A DNA stretch of 64,000 nucleotides, taken from positions 1-64,000 of the forward strand of contig JALLLT010000038.1 in the NCBI GenBank assembly GCA_025266875.1. The letters run 5' to 3'. The notes beneath the pieces were generated by a model. That model had not been told where the DNA came from. It ran no database searches and was given only the letters and a program-made list of their open reading frames with translations. This DNA is from Fennellomyces sp. T-0311. Its lineage: Eukaryota > Mucoromycota > Mucoromycetes > Mucorales > Lichtheimiaceae. The position numbers and the translations under genes are program-made. The stretch's first letter is position 1. Each line of letters starts with the position of its first letter. Positions 23,001 to 33,600 of the stretch are shown piece after piece.

Positions 23001-23317
23001 ACGCAATTGACAAGAAACGTGACGATGAATTCGCCTCTCGCTGCACCAGATACAAGTCAATCCGATGCTTCCGACCATATCGCATCATCGACCCGATCTT
23101 GTATTTGGCAGCATCTTCATTGGATCGACACCGTTTGGTCAAATGGCGCATGCACTGGCTGCCTCCATATCCACTGAAGGACTGCGAATGCGGTGCCACC
23201 GCTGCGCCAAGAGAACATTACGCCACTTGTCCATTATTACAACCACTGCGACATGAGTTACTCGAGGCATTCGGTACGATCCCGGAACTACGGAAAGAGG
23301 AGCAAGATATAGACTAG
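20042..23317 (+). CDS. LINE ORF2: endonuclease and reverse transcriptase, 1091 aa
   Basis: The start ATG overlaps the ORF1 stop as ATGA, a layout that suggests termination-reinitiation. Residues 1 to about 235 form the AP-endonuclease (ITETF, LGDLNARS, IIDLFIS, SNHHLCML). The reverse transcriptase lies at about residues 480-800, with NYRPISLTS, AFLDIRQAYDS, RGVLQGSILSPLLY and the catalytic YTDD, where YADD or FADD is usual. A Cys/His cluster (CECG ... HYATCPLL) sits near the C-terminus. No internal stop is present. The annotated stop at 23315-23317 appears to come from a 1-nt insertion: the next frame continues about 60 codons to TAG 23499-23501. The copy may still be close to functional. Confidence 0.9.
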   Translation: MISRIQISLFNATGMQKSPDELINFCKDNDIDIILITETFLAQGRLYTDWLQYHNYAIRPNDRHRAQGGLSLLVRPDLNLHIHHLPNRNRHTVSFRIGTYTFHGLYMAPSLNPETCTELLDQLTINEHMIILGDLNARSKTTTGDHSNNKRGTDVLEPWLIHNGLHVWNGSLARGQPTFRTAVGRSIIDLFISREQAIEAPNMKIFDMCSLNSNHHLCMLAFSPINPWAPLPAPNSHRQHWKLQRLTDPEVRRLYTSQFDSNTTSITTQLDQLDESAKMVPDQLLIEQLGHDIAAAIYDALDSSVTRGNTRPKNWKWFWTDELQEKADRREAAYRRWRQSPNNIVTRAEYWAAYTTCCDAFSQEINHTKRRTWKQFCTKLGEAPVGQANSIIKRMCRNRQAAHTFSHPSGPQQAAEIMVDHLSTVFRGERRNTNQQTTFLATKVDVEPEDDPFPAEQVENCIKKMAPRKAPGDDHITGAMLKPIAKSLSRILSNFFAVCWHWSYVPISWRTAQVVPIYKKGVTTEAGNYRPISLTSVLRKLPERCLLHKLLEAMPALDIAQGGFRHKRGALDQAFALNMIVRQYTRQYGEPPVQAFLDIRQAYDSSSQDLIWSTLQRNLSSALFHLIRHLFDDVRITVILQNYQSRYIKPARGVLQGSILSPLLYATFINSLPARLRIRMYSLGKNPLTVRTTPPRKNTEAAIQAQSYTGDRTGRPQKDHPDSSRTMVSALLYTDDVALLGSPHDMIHLLALAEKHSLDNGYRWHPSKCAIIEPPTTPLSSTSTDQEPLWEYKLYNTTIPKVNNFQYLGIPFTYKGIDANMLINQRITKATGSMALLRQLGVHQYAIGLWQALRTYRSFVRPILEYGLAITALTGPQLQKLQKAQLGCIKMALNRNSSTTFPTIGPMVLADIPSMQLRARALQLKFVTRLQTLPVSTMARAVELSIIWNGKKQSDSQWRKLTALNPLHQAYNKIRNGQDPPSNPVVNAIDKKRDDEFASRCTRYKSIRCFRPYRIIDPILYLAASSLDRHRLVKWRMHWLPPYPLKDCECGATAAPREHYATCPLLQPLRHELLEAFGTIPELRKEEQDID

Positions 23318-23752
23318 ATTACCGCGTTCTAATAGCGGCCTGACCCGAGGCAAATGGAAAACGACCTGGCCAGCACTTCTCCATGTCCTTAGGAAGATCG
23401 ACAGGCTGAGCCACCCGAACGAGGATTACGATGATGACGAGCCGGCGCCAGAAGATGCCCTCCAAGGCAGCACATCCGAACTCACAAGAAACCACACATA
23501 GTGTGGCTTTTTCTTGATTATCAAGCAACATCAACTCTTTGGCTGTAAGCCTCCATAGTTTCTTTTCTTTCTTGTTTTAATTCCTATCTTGTCACTTCTA
23601 CCACCCCTGCCTGTCTTTTTCCCATTAGGGTTTTTTCAGACATGGCACACGCACTATCCTCTATACCTAAACATTCGTACCTCAAGGAAGCGACCATATA
23701 CCTACAGGAGCAGGTCAAAAAGTCTTCCATAATAAAATCAATACTTTTCAAC

Positions 23753-23765
23753 TAATTAAGCATTA
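23753..23765. repeat. Right 13-bp target duplication of the second LINE
   Basis: Exact copy of 18382-18394, directly after the LINE tail. Confidence 0.75.
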
Positions 23766-25771
23766 CTGTGACACCGAACGAGAGATCCGAGAATAATATG
23801 TAGAAAGTGCTTATAAAAAGTTACAAGCAGCAGTATAATGCCAAGTACTGAAAAGGATCTACCACCATTAGTACCAGTATCATCTGCCGTCAGCACCTTT
23901 GTATGCCAACTTGAAAAACATCGGCCTCAAATTAAAAAGGAAATAAGCTCCAATTGTTAAAAACATCTGCGCCAAACTGAAGGGCGCCATCTTATCGGAA
24001 AAATCCAGTAGCTATTACTTTGACAATATGGAGCGAAATATTCGGTATAGTGATCCGGTGGAAGCCTTTTCAATGGCCAGGCCTTCCTTTCCGTCAATTC
24101 TCCGGTTCCTGCGTCAAGGTAGTCTCCAAATACTGATGTAGTACAAGCGGTTATTAGGTGTGTCTCTAGAGAAAGAGTCTGTAAAGTGTAAAGGAAAACA
24201 GCGATAATAGCCCTTCACGTCACATCGCAGTGCTTATGAGAACGGATATATCCACGCTCTTTTAGTTGACATATCATGAAGGCTTCCAGAACATGTAGGA
24301 GTTTTTTTTTTCTTCATTCAGCGAAATTGAACCCGCTCATAAATGATGTGGTTAAAAGAGCGTGTTGTCGATTTACTTTGGGATTTAGGATGATTACTTA
24401 TTTATGCAATAAATGTAGTCGAGAATAGAACGGCTGATTGAAGTACTTGAAGCTGCAATTCATGTTAGTTTCATCCAGAGTAAGAAGAGACCACGACGGA
24501 GGTACATTTTAGGTGCTCAAGTAATGGCATAGCATATCTTGCAGTAGGTGGTGTGTATGGATATAGCAGTGAAAGAAATGTACAACTCTTCTCGTGTAAA
24601 GGAATGTTCACAAGGAGCTCCGCAGCGCAGTGATAAATGGATCCGTTATCTTCCAATCTCACAAAAGCGCAGGAAAGAGGTAAATAATCACCAGATTCGT
24701 GGAGGAATCACGAATACGACAAGACAATCGGCATCTACCGGCGACATATCGCAAAATTTGTGGCAGAGGTACATTCAATGAGGTTCCAAGTGGATTGGAT
24801 ATGGTGCTTTGTGAAAAGAAAAGAAAAGACGGCGAGATAACATCTGTGTGATGACAAAACGATGATTACTTTGGGTACGAGATGTTTGCATTGATGGTAT
24901 CCGTACTAAAGATAAATAAATATTTTAGCATAACAAGAGACGCATATTCTGTGGCCGTACTCTTTTGTGCACAGTCCATATATAAATCATGCTTGCAGAA
25001 CAGAACGCTGAATCGGTGTTCCCTGACATACGTATAGGCTTCACAGTAGTTCTGGAGATGAAGTATGTTTTTACTTGTTTTTTTTAGACTTTTGGGTATC
25101 CAGTGTGGATTGATCACCCTTTGTAGCTAATCTACAATTTTGAAACGATCAGGGTAAAAAAGTGAAGGGGAGGGGGGCAACGTAATGTGAAAAGATAATA
25201 CTAGAAGAATGTATACTATATCAGCTTAAACTGCATTCCAGATAGATTAAAGCACCAAAAGTGATGACCACGGTGTTACGCCGTTCATGACCAAAGTAAC
25301 GCTTGCTATTGTGGTGGCACATGATCGACATCCTGTTCGAACGTACTTTCCGGTGGGTACGAGACAGTCCAGGAACAATAGCCAGTGGCGGATATCAAGA
25401 AAACAGTGGTCGACTTTATCTATTGGCAACAGAGCATCCATAGGAATGCTTATCTGCAGAATAAATCAGCAGGACCGAGTGAGTGTATCAACCTTAATTG
25501 GGTATGCTTGAATTTCGATCACATTGCACAGCGAGCACATGACGACAGGCTAGGATAATAATTTCCTGTGGTCTAATCTGCTTGGTTGTGTTTCTTTCAC
25601 TCTCCCTCTTTATTTTTTTTTTATTTTTTGTGATTTTCTTCAACTTCATTCCTTTTACCGCGTCATGGATCTTTCCAATTCTCCAATAAAACCACTTGTG
25701 ACCAGCAGGTAACGAAGCAGCCTACGCAATGAAAGCCAGTTGATTAGACCTTGCACGGTTGAAGCTAAAAG
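23766..25771. other. Intergenic, 2 kb, with one short coding-like patch
   Basis: No supported gene. A 40-codon frame opens at ATG 23838, and a second coding-like stretch of about 60 codons in another frame follows at 23962-24141. They could be exons or a remnant of a small gene, but nothing is recognised. Pyrimidine runs at 25590-25640 probably belong to the promoter of the PHD gene. Confidence 0.45.
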
Positions 25772-27524
25772 ATGGACTTTCTTCCACAACAAAAAAAAAG
25801 GAAACATCCACCCTTGGTTTCATTAGAAAACAACAAGAACGATTCAACACGAGACGTATTTAAATCGCACGACAATCGAGTAGCTCCTTTTGTGGACAGA
25901 AAACGCGCAGCAGTTCATCAGGAAGTGGGCGATGAGAACGCCAGTCCCAGCAAGAAACGAGATCTTTTTATTCCTCAAACGTACAAAGCAACCAAGAACC
26001 GTGTTGAACGCACATGCCTTCGACCCACCACGGGTGGAAAAACTGTTGCGGCTATGAAATACCTTCAAAACAAACGGAACAATATTGACGAACGAAGACT
26101 TTCAGCGGAACAACTCAAGCTACTGAGCCGTCGAATTGATCCATCAGCACCGTTGCAATCTCCTCATAGTTCACCCGTAAAACCTGCCCTGCCCAGTTCT
26201 TTATCCCAACAATCAAACCATCATCATCATCATCAGCCATCTTCTTCTTCTTTGTATCAGACGTGTATGGCAATTTGGGCTAATAGTCCCCCTTCCCTGG
26301 ACTTGCGTCACGAAAATATCAAATACCTCAGCGAATTGCTCAAAATCCGGCTTTGTCAGGCCAAAATCAGGGCGTTGGCTTCGCTTGATGATGAATTGCC
26401 ACAGCCAACAAAACCCAAACGGATACGATTGCCGCGCAAACGACACCAGCCGGCTCCTCCCAACACCAGGACGGTGTCTGGAAACGGAACGCGACTGCGA
26501 CTCCATCGACACGAAGAAGCAGACAAGAAGCGGAAACAGCTAAAGAAGACGGCGACAAAGAAACCAAAAGACAGTAAGGAATCCAAGCTCAAAAAGAAGA
26601 ACGCGAACGCACCCAAGCAGACGAGAAAGTCCAAAGCACCGCAGCCCGTCACACTGGAAGATGGTAAGTGAGTGTGGATCGAGAGAAAGGCCATGTCCTG
26701 ACGCTTTCCATGGGTTAGGACGACGTGTGTATGTGTGCGAATCGTGCGGGAAAAAGTACAAGAACCGCAATGGTCTGGCTTACCATCGCGATCGATGCAA
26801 GTTCAAGCAGCAAGAAGACAACAGCAGTCAACAGCAGTACGAGTTGGAGGAAGAGGATAATGAGGAGCCGTTTGAGGCGACGGATGGGATCAAGTGTGTA
26901 TGCGAGAAACCAACGGAAGACCGAGGCACCATGATCCAATGCGACAAGTGTCAAATGTGGCAGCACCTGAAATGCGTTGGGGTGGATCAAAAGGACATTG
27001 CCGACGACTACACATGTCCGTACTGTTCCAAGGACACTCCAGCAGCAGCCAGCCAATCCCAGCTGCTGGACGAGATGGAGGAAGAGGAGGAAGAAGAGGA
27101 CGAACTGGCGGAGGACGACGAGGAAATGGATGAACTGGTGACGATGGCGGCGGAAGACACACAAGAGGATGTGGTCGATGTGAAGCCTGTTGATCAGGCA
27201 TTGGCACCGGAATGGGAAGATATTCTGTTTTCGCAAGATAGCATTCGCAACATGTCGGAGCCGTGGACGAAGATGAGCGGCAGTAGTCAAGATGAACAGG
27301 CTTTCTCGTCGTCTTGGAACTTTAGTGATCTCGGCTTGTTGCAGCCTCCGTCCCTGCTCTTTTCCGATAACACCATGGCCGACGACGATTCTTCCAACCT
27401 GCTGCCATCAGACGTCATTCCAGCCGATGCCTCGTGCAGTGACATGCCAGCCGCGTCGCCCGACTCGCTGTGGTATCAGTTTGCAAACTTTGAAGATGAC
27501 TATCAATGCGAGGAAACAAACTAA
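25772..27524 (+). CDS. C2H2 and PHD finger chromatin protein, 565 aa
   Basis: Exons are 25772-26663 and 26719-27524, with a 55-bp GT-AG intron. The N-terminal half is basic and disordered, with a His run near residue 150 and a Lys-rich tract at about 245-290. Directly after the splice site comes a zinc finger (C304, C307, H320, C324; core CGKKYKNRNGL) strongly recalling the C2H2 finger of DPF/requiem proteins. A PHD finger follows (about 357-400; CVC ... CDKC ... HLKC ... CPYC), then an acidic stretch and a Ser/Asp-rich tail. PHD fingers of this type read histone H3 tails, and DPF proteins serve in chromatin-remodelling or acetyltransferase complexes. The nuclear role is inferred. It is convergent with PRP28, with 148 bases between the stops. 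Confidence 0.85.
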
Positions 27525-27672
27525 AGCCTTGTCTGTAACCAAAAAAAAGGCGCTTTCTCTCACACGCCCGCAACTCCCCTGTCTCTCCCGTTCCCCCCAC
27601 TCACTTTGTATTTGAAATATATATATATCGTTATAAAAAGATACTTTAATGTGCACCCAACGCTGTCCTTTT

Positions 27673-30086
27673 TTACTGGTAGATCGTTTCCTCGTGCTTC
27701 TTTTTGGCCTTGGCAATGCCAGGCTTGGTCTGGGCAGCCTCGTGGTGCGCCAGTTCGCTAGGGACCTTGGAGAGCGGCGATTTGGCGAGCATCTGCCGAA
27801 GATCGTACATGACCTCGGTATCGTTGTTGGAAAGGAACGTGATGGCCACACCTGACTTGCCGGCACGACCTGTACGACCAATACGATGGGTATAATCCTC
27901 AATGTTCTTGGCCATGTCGTAGTTGATGACTAGCGACACGTTCTTGACATCGATACCGCGACCGGCTACATCCGTCGCCACCAGCACTTCGGCGCTTCCA
28001 TTCTTGAGCTGCGACAAGGCACTCTCTCTCTGCTCCTGAGACTTGCCACCATGCAGCGTGACAGCATGATAGCCCAGCTTGTTGAGAGCCTTGGCAAGCA
28101 CGTCGACGCCTTTCTTTTGATTGACAAAGATGATGATCGGCGGCTCGTATGTGCCGGACTCGAGCAGTTCGAGCAGCCGGTTCTTTTTCTTGTTTTCGTC
28201 ATTGATCATTTCCACGCGCTGTTCAACGGTCTCCACAGCCTGGCCCGCCGTACCAATGGTCACCACCGCCGGCCGTCTCAGGTACTTTTTGGCCAAGCGC
28301 TCGACGGCGGGTGGCATGGTGGCTGAAAACATGGTGGTTTGGCGGTACTTGCGCGTAACATCGCTGGCTTCTTCATCTTCGGGTTTCAGATTGGACACCG
28401 GTAAGGCGTCCAGGATAAAGTTGACGTCGGCTTCGAAGCCCATATCAATCATACGGTCGGCCTCGTCCATGACCACGTAGGTGCATTGGTTCAGTACCAA
28501 GATGCGTCGATCCAGACAATCCTTGAGACGACCGGGTGTGGCAATGATGATTTCGGCGCCGTTGCGCAGGTTGAAGGATTGCTCTTCGATGGCATGACCA
28601 CCGACAATGGACACGCAGTTGAAGCCCATCGGGGTGGCAAACTTGAGTGCTTCTTGTTCGATCTGTTGGGCCAGTTCGCGCGTGGGTGCCATGATCAACG
28701 CGTACGGACCGTCAGCCATGTTTTCAGCGTTGAGCGTCGGCAGATCCGAAATGTATACCAGCAGGGGAATGACAAAGGAGGCCGTTTTACCCGAACCCGT
28801 CTCGGCAATGCCAATGATGTCTCTGTTCTGGATACCGATCGGAATGGCCTGTCGCTGAATCGGCGTGGGCTCGGTGTAGCCGACGCTTTCAATAACCCCA
28901 AGGACTTTCTTTGGCAACGATGACTCGGCCCATGATCGAATCGGCCGAGGGATGTTGCCGCCCTTGGTCGAGATGTTAAAGTCTTCCTTAAAGATACGCC
29001 AGTCTCTCTCCGCCATCTGCTCCAGCGGTTTCTCGGACCAGTGGCGATCATCCCACATCATCTTGGCTTCCTTCTTCTTGTCCATTTCCATCAGTTCCCT
29101 AGATCATCATCACAACGTCAGCAAGTCATGCGATCAGGACAGCAAACGCGAGAGAGACACGTACTTTGTTCGACGATGCTCCTCCTCCGTCTGTCGATCA
29201 CTCAGCAATTGATTGTAGAACTCGGAGCGTTGTTTCTTTTGTTCCTTGATATCGACGCCCGCAATGTGGCCACGACCAAACATCTGAGCGCTGTGGCGCT
29301 GGGCATACAACGGGTTGAAATCATGGGAGGTATCTTCACCCGCGTCCCAATCAAACACGAATTTGCGCTCGTTCATGCGTCGAATCTTTCGTTTCTTGCG
29401 TTCTCCACCAAAGTATCTTTCCTGCCAAATAGTAATGATAATAAAGTGAGTTTCTGCATGTCTCCGTGATGGCTAGAATTACCCGAATGGCTTGCTTTTC
29501 CTTTTCATTCAGACCCGTGTCTGAATCCGGTTCTTCCATGGAAGGTTCACGTTCACGACGTTTTTCAGCTTCTCGACGGGATTCGTGACGATGGCGACGA
29601 CTATAGGAAGGTGGGTGGTGTTGTTCTTGAAGCACTTTTCGGTACTCGTCTTCGGCTTTCATATCGAATTGTTGTCTCGCACGTCGTTCTTCGTCTTGTC
29701 GTTTTCGAGTCTCTTCCACTTCTTTTTGTCGTTTTTCCAGTGCCAGTTGTGCTCGTTCCGCCTTTGTCAAGAACTTGGGCTAAAAGGAATACATACACAC
29801 ACAATTGAATGCAGGGTTCAAACGACCGAGCCGATCGCATTTCTTTTCTTACCTTGATGGTGGCATTTTTTTCTTGTTCTTTTTGTTTGATTAAGTCTTC
29901 GATGGAAACGGGAACCCGTTTCTTTGGCGGTTCTGGTTCTTCTTCTTTGTCGTTGGGGCGGGATTTGTTTCTGTCGTCATGACGTTCTGAACGTCGATCG
30001 TAGTCAGTGCGACGACCATCGTGACGGCCGTTTCGTCGGTCGTATGAATGGGAAGGTGAACGAGATCGTGCTCGGTATCCTGACAT
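27673..30086 (-). CDS. PRP28: DEAD-box RNA helicase Prp28 (U5 snRNP), 737 aa
   Basis: Four exons, in transcript order: 30086-29853, 29779-29483, 29421-29165 and 29098-27673, with introns of 55-75 bp. The N-terminus is an RS/RD-rich region with [12 protein letters not shown] charged linker follows, then the Prp28 signature [11 protein letters not shown] and the helicase core. Motifs seen are the Q motif (TPIQRQAIP), [32 protein letters not shown] (as GRGID) and HRIGRTGR. Prp28 exchanges U1 for U6 at the 5' splice site during spliceosome activation. Its full domain set fits the high intron load of this genome. The start is the first in-frame ATG, at 30086. It is divergent from the giant gene at 30655. 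Confidence 0.95.
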
Positions 30087-30654
30087 GGCGAACAAAAGGG
30101 TAAATTGGGTTCTCGGTTAAAAAAAGTGAACGGTCACGAAAGCTGCGGCGACAGAAAAAATAGAGAGCGATTTATGCACGCACGCGCGAATATGAGATGG
30201 TCCAAGAGGAGCCTTTTTGGTGCGAATGATATCCAGGGTCACACACTTTTTTTTTACATGGTTGGGAATGGCCAGATTTTTTTTTAGTTTGCATGTAAAC
30301 AGTATGCATTCAAATATGTGCAGGACCAAAGTGTCACGAGCGAGTTTCATGTTGTTTACAGCGCGCTGTGTATATTGAAAACAACAAGGAATGAGTGAGC
30401 AATGCCTCCTTTATTAAGGAGTTGAAGGATATGAATCGGTGGAAAGCACGCAGACAAGGCCAATCCGCGGGCCCAAAAAGCTGCTTTAACGGTTTTTTAA
30501 CACCTCTATTTTTGTACCTTTTTCTTTCTACGCGCAGCCCACTTTTTTCTTGAGAAAAAAAAACCTATTTTTTTAAAAAACAAAAGAGAAGAGCGAGAAC
30601 CCATTGCGGTGAACCCTTTTTTCTTTTTTTTTCTCTTTGGGGGTGTCATAAGCA
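30087..30654. promoter_or_regulatory. Divergent promoter region between PRP28 and the giant CH-GAS2 gene
   Basis: 568 bp separate two start codons on opposite strands. It is rich in poly-T and poly-A runs, which often exclude nucleosomes in fungal promoters. No clear TATA box or coding frame is seen. Confidence 0.5.
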
Positions 30655-33600
30655 ATGAGCAAGTCGACCAATGTAATTTCGCCCTCGAGCTCCACCGCCC
30701 GTTATTCGACACACACCATCATTGGTGGTATGCATCGGTCGGGATCCAATCGATCGATATTTCTACGCGAGACGTCGACGTCCATGAAACTGACGCATTC
30801 AAGCAGTCGAAACAACATTGACCAAGAAACAGCTCGCAATCTCAGTGTCGACTATCAAGAAATCCAAAAACGAACGCTCACCAAATGGGTCAACGCCCAG
30901 CTGACAGATGATCATATCGAGAATATGGAAAGTGACCTCAGGGATGGGAAACGGCTCCTCAAGTTACTGTCTGTCGTTTCTAAAAAGGAGCCCGCACCGA
31001 AACCAGAGAGGGGCAATATGCGTATCCATCAGCTCTCTAATGTGGCTCAGGCGCTCAAGTTTCTGGAAAAACAGTTGGGCGAAGTCCCTGATATCGGCAA
31101 CGAAGCTATCGTCAATGGCGATCTCAAAATGACCTTGGCCTTGATCTCCTTTATCATGCTCAAATACCATCTCCAACTAGTCTTGGACGACAAATCCATC
31201 GTGGATTCCATCCAGGTAACCCATTTTTTTTTTGGTTCATAGCATGGCAACAAAAAAAATTGATAACACCTTTTTGTGTGTGTGTGTTTTTTTAAGCATG
31301 ACAACGAATTGATTGTGTCACCTTCAATATCCGCTCCCTCCACACCACTACCATCGGCAACCAAATCATCACTGCTATCCTCCGCCGCCCATCGAGCATT
31401 GCGCATGGCCGCAACCGAAAAAACATCCAGCGCGACCGAAGCCAAGGTGGCGCTATTGCGATGGGTGCGGATTCAACTCCATGACTATGTCCAAGCCAAC
31501 ATTATTCCATCTATTCAAGATTTCTCCCGGTCGTGGCGGAACGGCGTTGCATTTTGTTTGTTGTTGCATCGACACGATCCCAATCTGGTGCCCGAGCTGT
31601 TCGACCCTCATTTGCGCAACGCATCCACTTGGACAAAGCAGACCTGGACCGAGTTGTTAAAGATGGCTTTCGACGTGGGTGAACATCAATTGCATATCCC
31701 GCGGTATCTGGAACCAGAGGATTTGACCGATGTGGATTATCCGCATGAACCAAGTGTCATGATGTATGTCACCGAGTTTTACAAGGTGATGAAGTCTCAT
31801 CCCATCGAGTCACATGCAAATCTGCGTCAGGCTTGCATTGCAGATTTGCTCAAGTTTCTGGGCCATGCAGGGCCACTAATAGAGGAACAGAACGAAGATG
31901 TACCTATTGGTAAAAATTTAGCAAACAATATCATCCCGTCAACCAAAGGAAAAAAAAACTGATTGGTTCTTTGTATAGCATGGACTGCGCAAAAAGAAGA
32001 AGACGATGACGAAGAATCTACGCCCATCACACCAAACGATCCTGTTTTGGACGAGTTGATATCCGATCGAGATACCTTGGCTACTTTTATATCGTCGTTC
32101 GCGCCTGCCATCGAAGCCATGACCAAAGACGAAATCAGCAGTGCCGAAGCCGTAACACAACGGATGTTTGCGTTTGATGCCATTCGAGAGCAAGCCAACG
32201 GACAACAGATCTTATTGGACGCTGTCAATGCCAAACAACAAAAACTTCAAGATCAACAAGAAGCAGCATCCATCTATCACGATCTGGAACGGCGATGGCA
32301 CGATTTCGTTGGATTGATGGATTCCACCGCGACCAAACTTCAAACCATGCAATCGGATTGGCAAGAAGGCGAACAAGATGTCAAACGATTCCAACAATCG
32401 GCAGCAACCATTGAAAAACAAATTCAAACGTTGCGAGAATCATTGGACGACGCGTATCCAACCATCATCAAAAAAGCCGCCGATCAATCGGATGTCGCCT
32501 ACCCGTTGCAGCCACTGGAAGAAGATGCTTCGGCCGACGCGTACGAGGCCTCCGTAGCAACCGTTGCCGCGTCTGCCGATGCGTTCCGACAAACGTGGCA
32601 CGCGTTCCAAGAGCTACACAAGGAATTATCGATGCCTGCCACCCGGATTGTGAACCCACAGTTCACGCGGTTGCAACAAAAATACGAAAGCTTGATGGCT
32701 GCGACCACACGATCAAAAGAGGATTGCGGTCGATACAAACGCGGTGTTTCGTTCGCCGATATCACTCGCGCCGTCAATGACGAATTGGAAATCGTAAAAA
32801 AGACATTGAACGATACCAAAAAGGTGGTCACTGACGATGCCATTCAAGATTTGGAAAAACGAGTGCAAGTCGCCCAGTCCACGCTCGATGCGGTTCGCGA
32901 AGAATACGTGGATTTGATCCCTGACGACGCATACTACGCCGGCCACTTGCAAAAGATCCAAACCAAGTCCGAGATCGTGAGCGATTGGGTGCATCAAGTC
33001 CGCGTTTGGTTCATCGAAGCCGAGCGTATTCGAAAATGGATCGGCGAACGCATCGATCTCATCGAACAACGAGACTTGTTGACCCAGGATATCGATCCAT
33101 TGGCCATGCAGCTCTCCATGACGGATGACCACCTCAAACAGCTCTACGACGAACACCAAGCCCTTGTCAAGGAAATCAACCAATTCGATGCAACGGATAT
33201 GACGCGCTTGCGAACGCATGTCCGCACATTGACGGGTGTGGAACGAGAAAAGGAATTGAGTCCTGCAGATACATCCACCATCGAAATCACGTTTACAACC
33301 CTAAACATGCTCAACAAGCTCAAAGAGTTGATGAACGATCGATCGTATTGGCTCGATATGCTCATGTCACGATCGCATTGGCAAAACTTGTTTTCCGACG
33401 CAGTCAAATGGATCGCCACGACGGATGAAGAAATGAACATGTTCCTTCGCAAGCATGCGCGGTATTCCGACAGTGGCAACATGGAAGAAGTCATTGAAAC
33501 ATTGATGTATCTCGAAAAAAAAATTCCTGTATTCGATAAAGCCGACTACACGCATGTCTTGGAAGCCTATGAGGAGATGGAGGCACAGAACTATAAGGCG

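Larger units (their letters stand above)
18395..23752 (+). mobile_element. Near-intact LINE with ORF1 and ORF2
   Basis: The element is about 5.36 kb between exact 13-bp direct repeats and includes a short 5' leader, ORF1, a 4-base overlapping ORF2 and a 3' untranslated tail with an AATAAA signal near 23731. Only one stop in ORF1 and one frameshift at the end of ORF2 are seen, so it is far younger than the minus-strand LINE at 11.8-15.8 kb. The right target copy is at 23753-23765. Confidence 0.85.

Noticed and set aside
24548..24781. 77-codon plus-strand frame
   Set aside because: Composition is unlike the coding sequence of neighbours and nothing is recognisable in it.
29857..30095. Prp28 start nine bases upstream, at 30095
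   Set aside because: That codon is TTG; the first ATG of the frame is at 30086.
31963..31980. ATG at 31963 as the start of the giant protein
   Set aside because: It lies inside an intron (31910-31978); splicing joins the rod exon in phase to the two CH-domain exons upstream.
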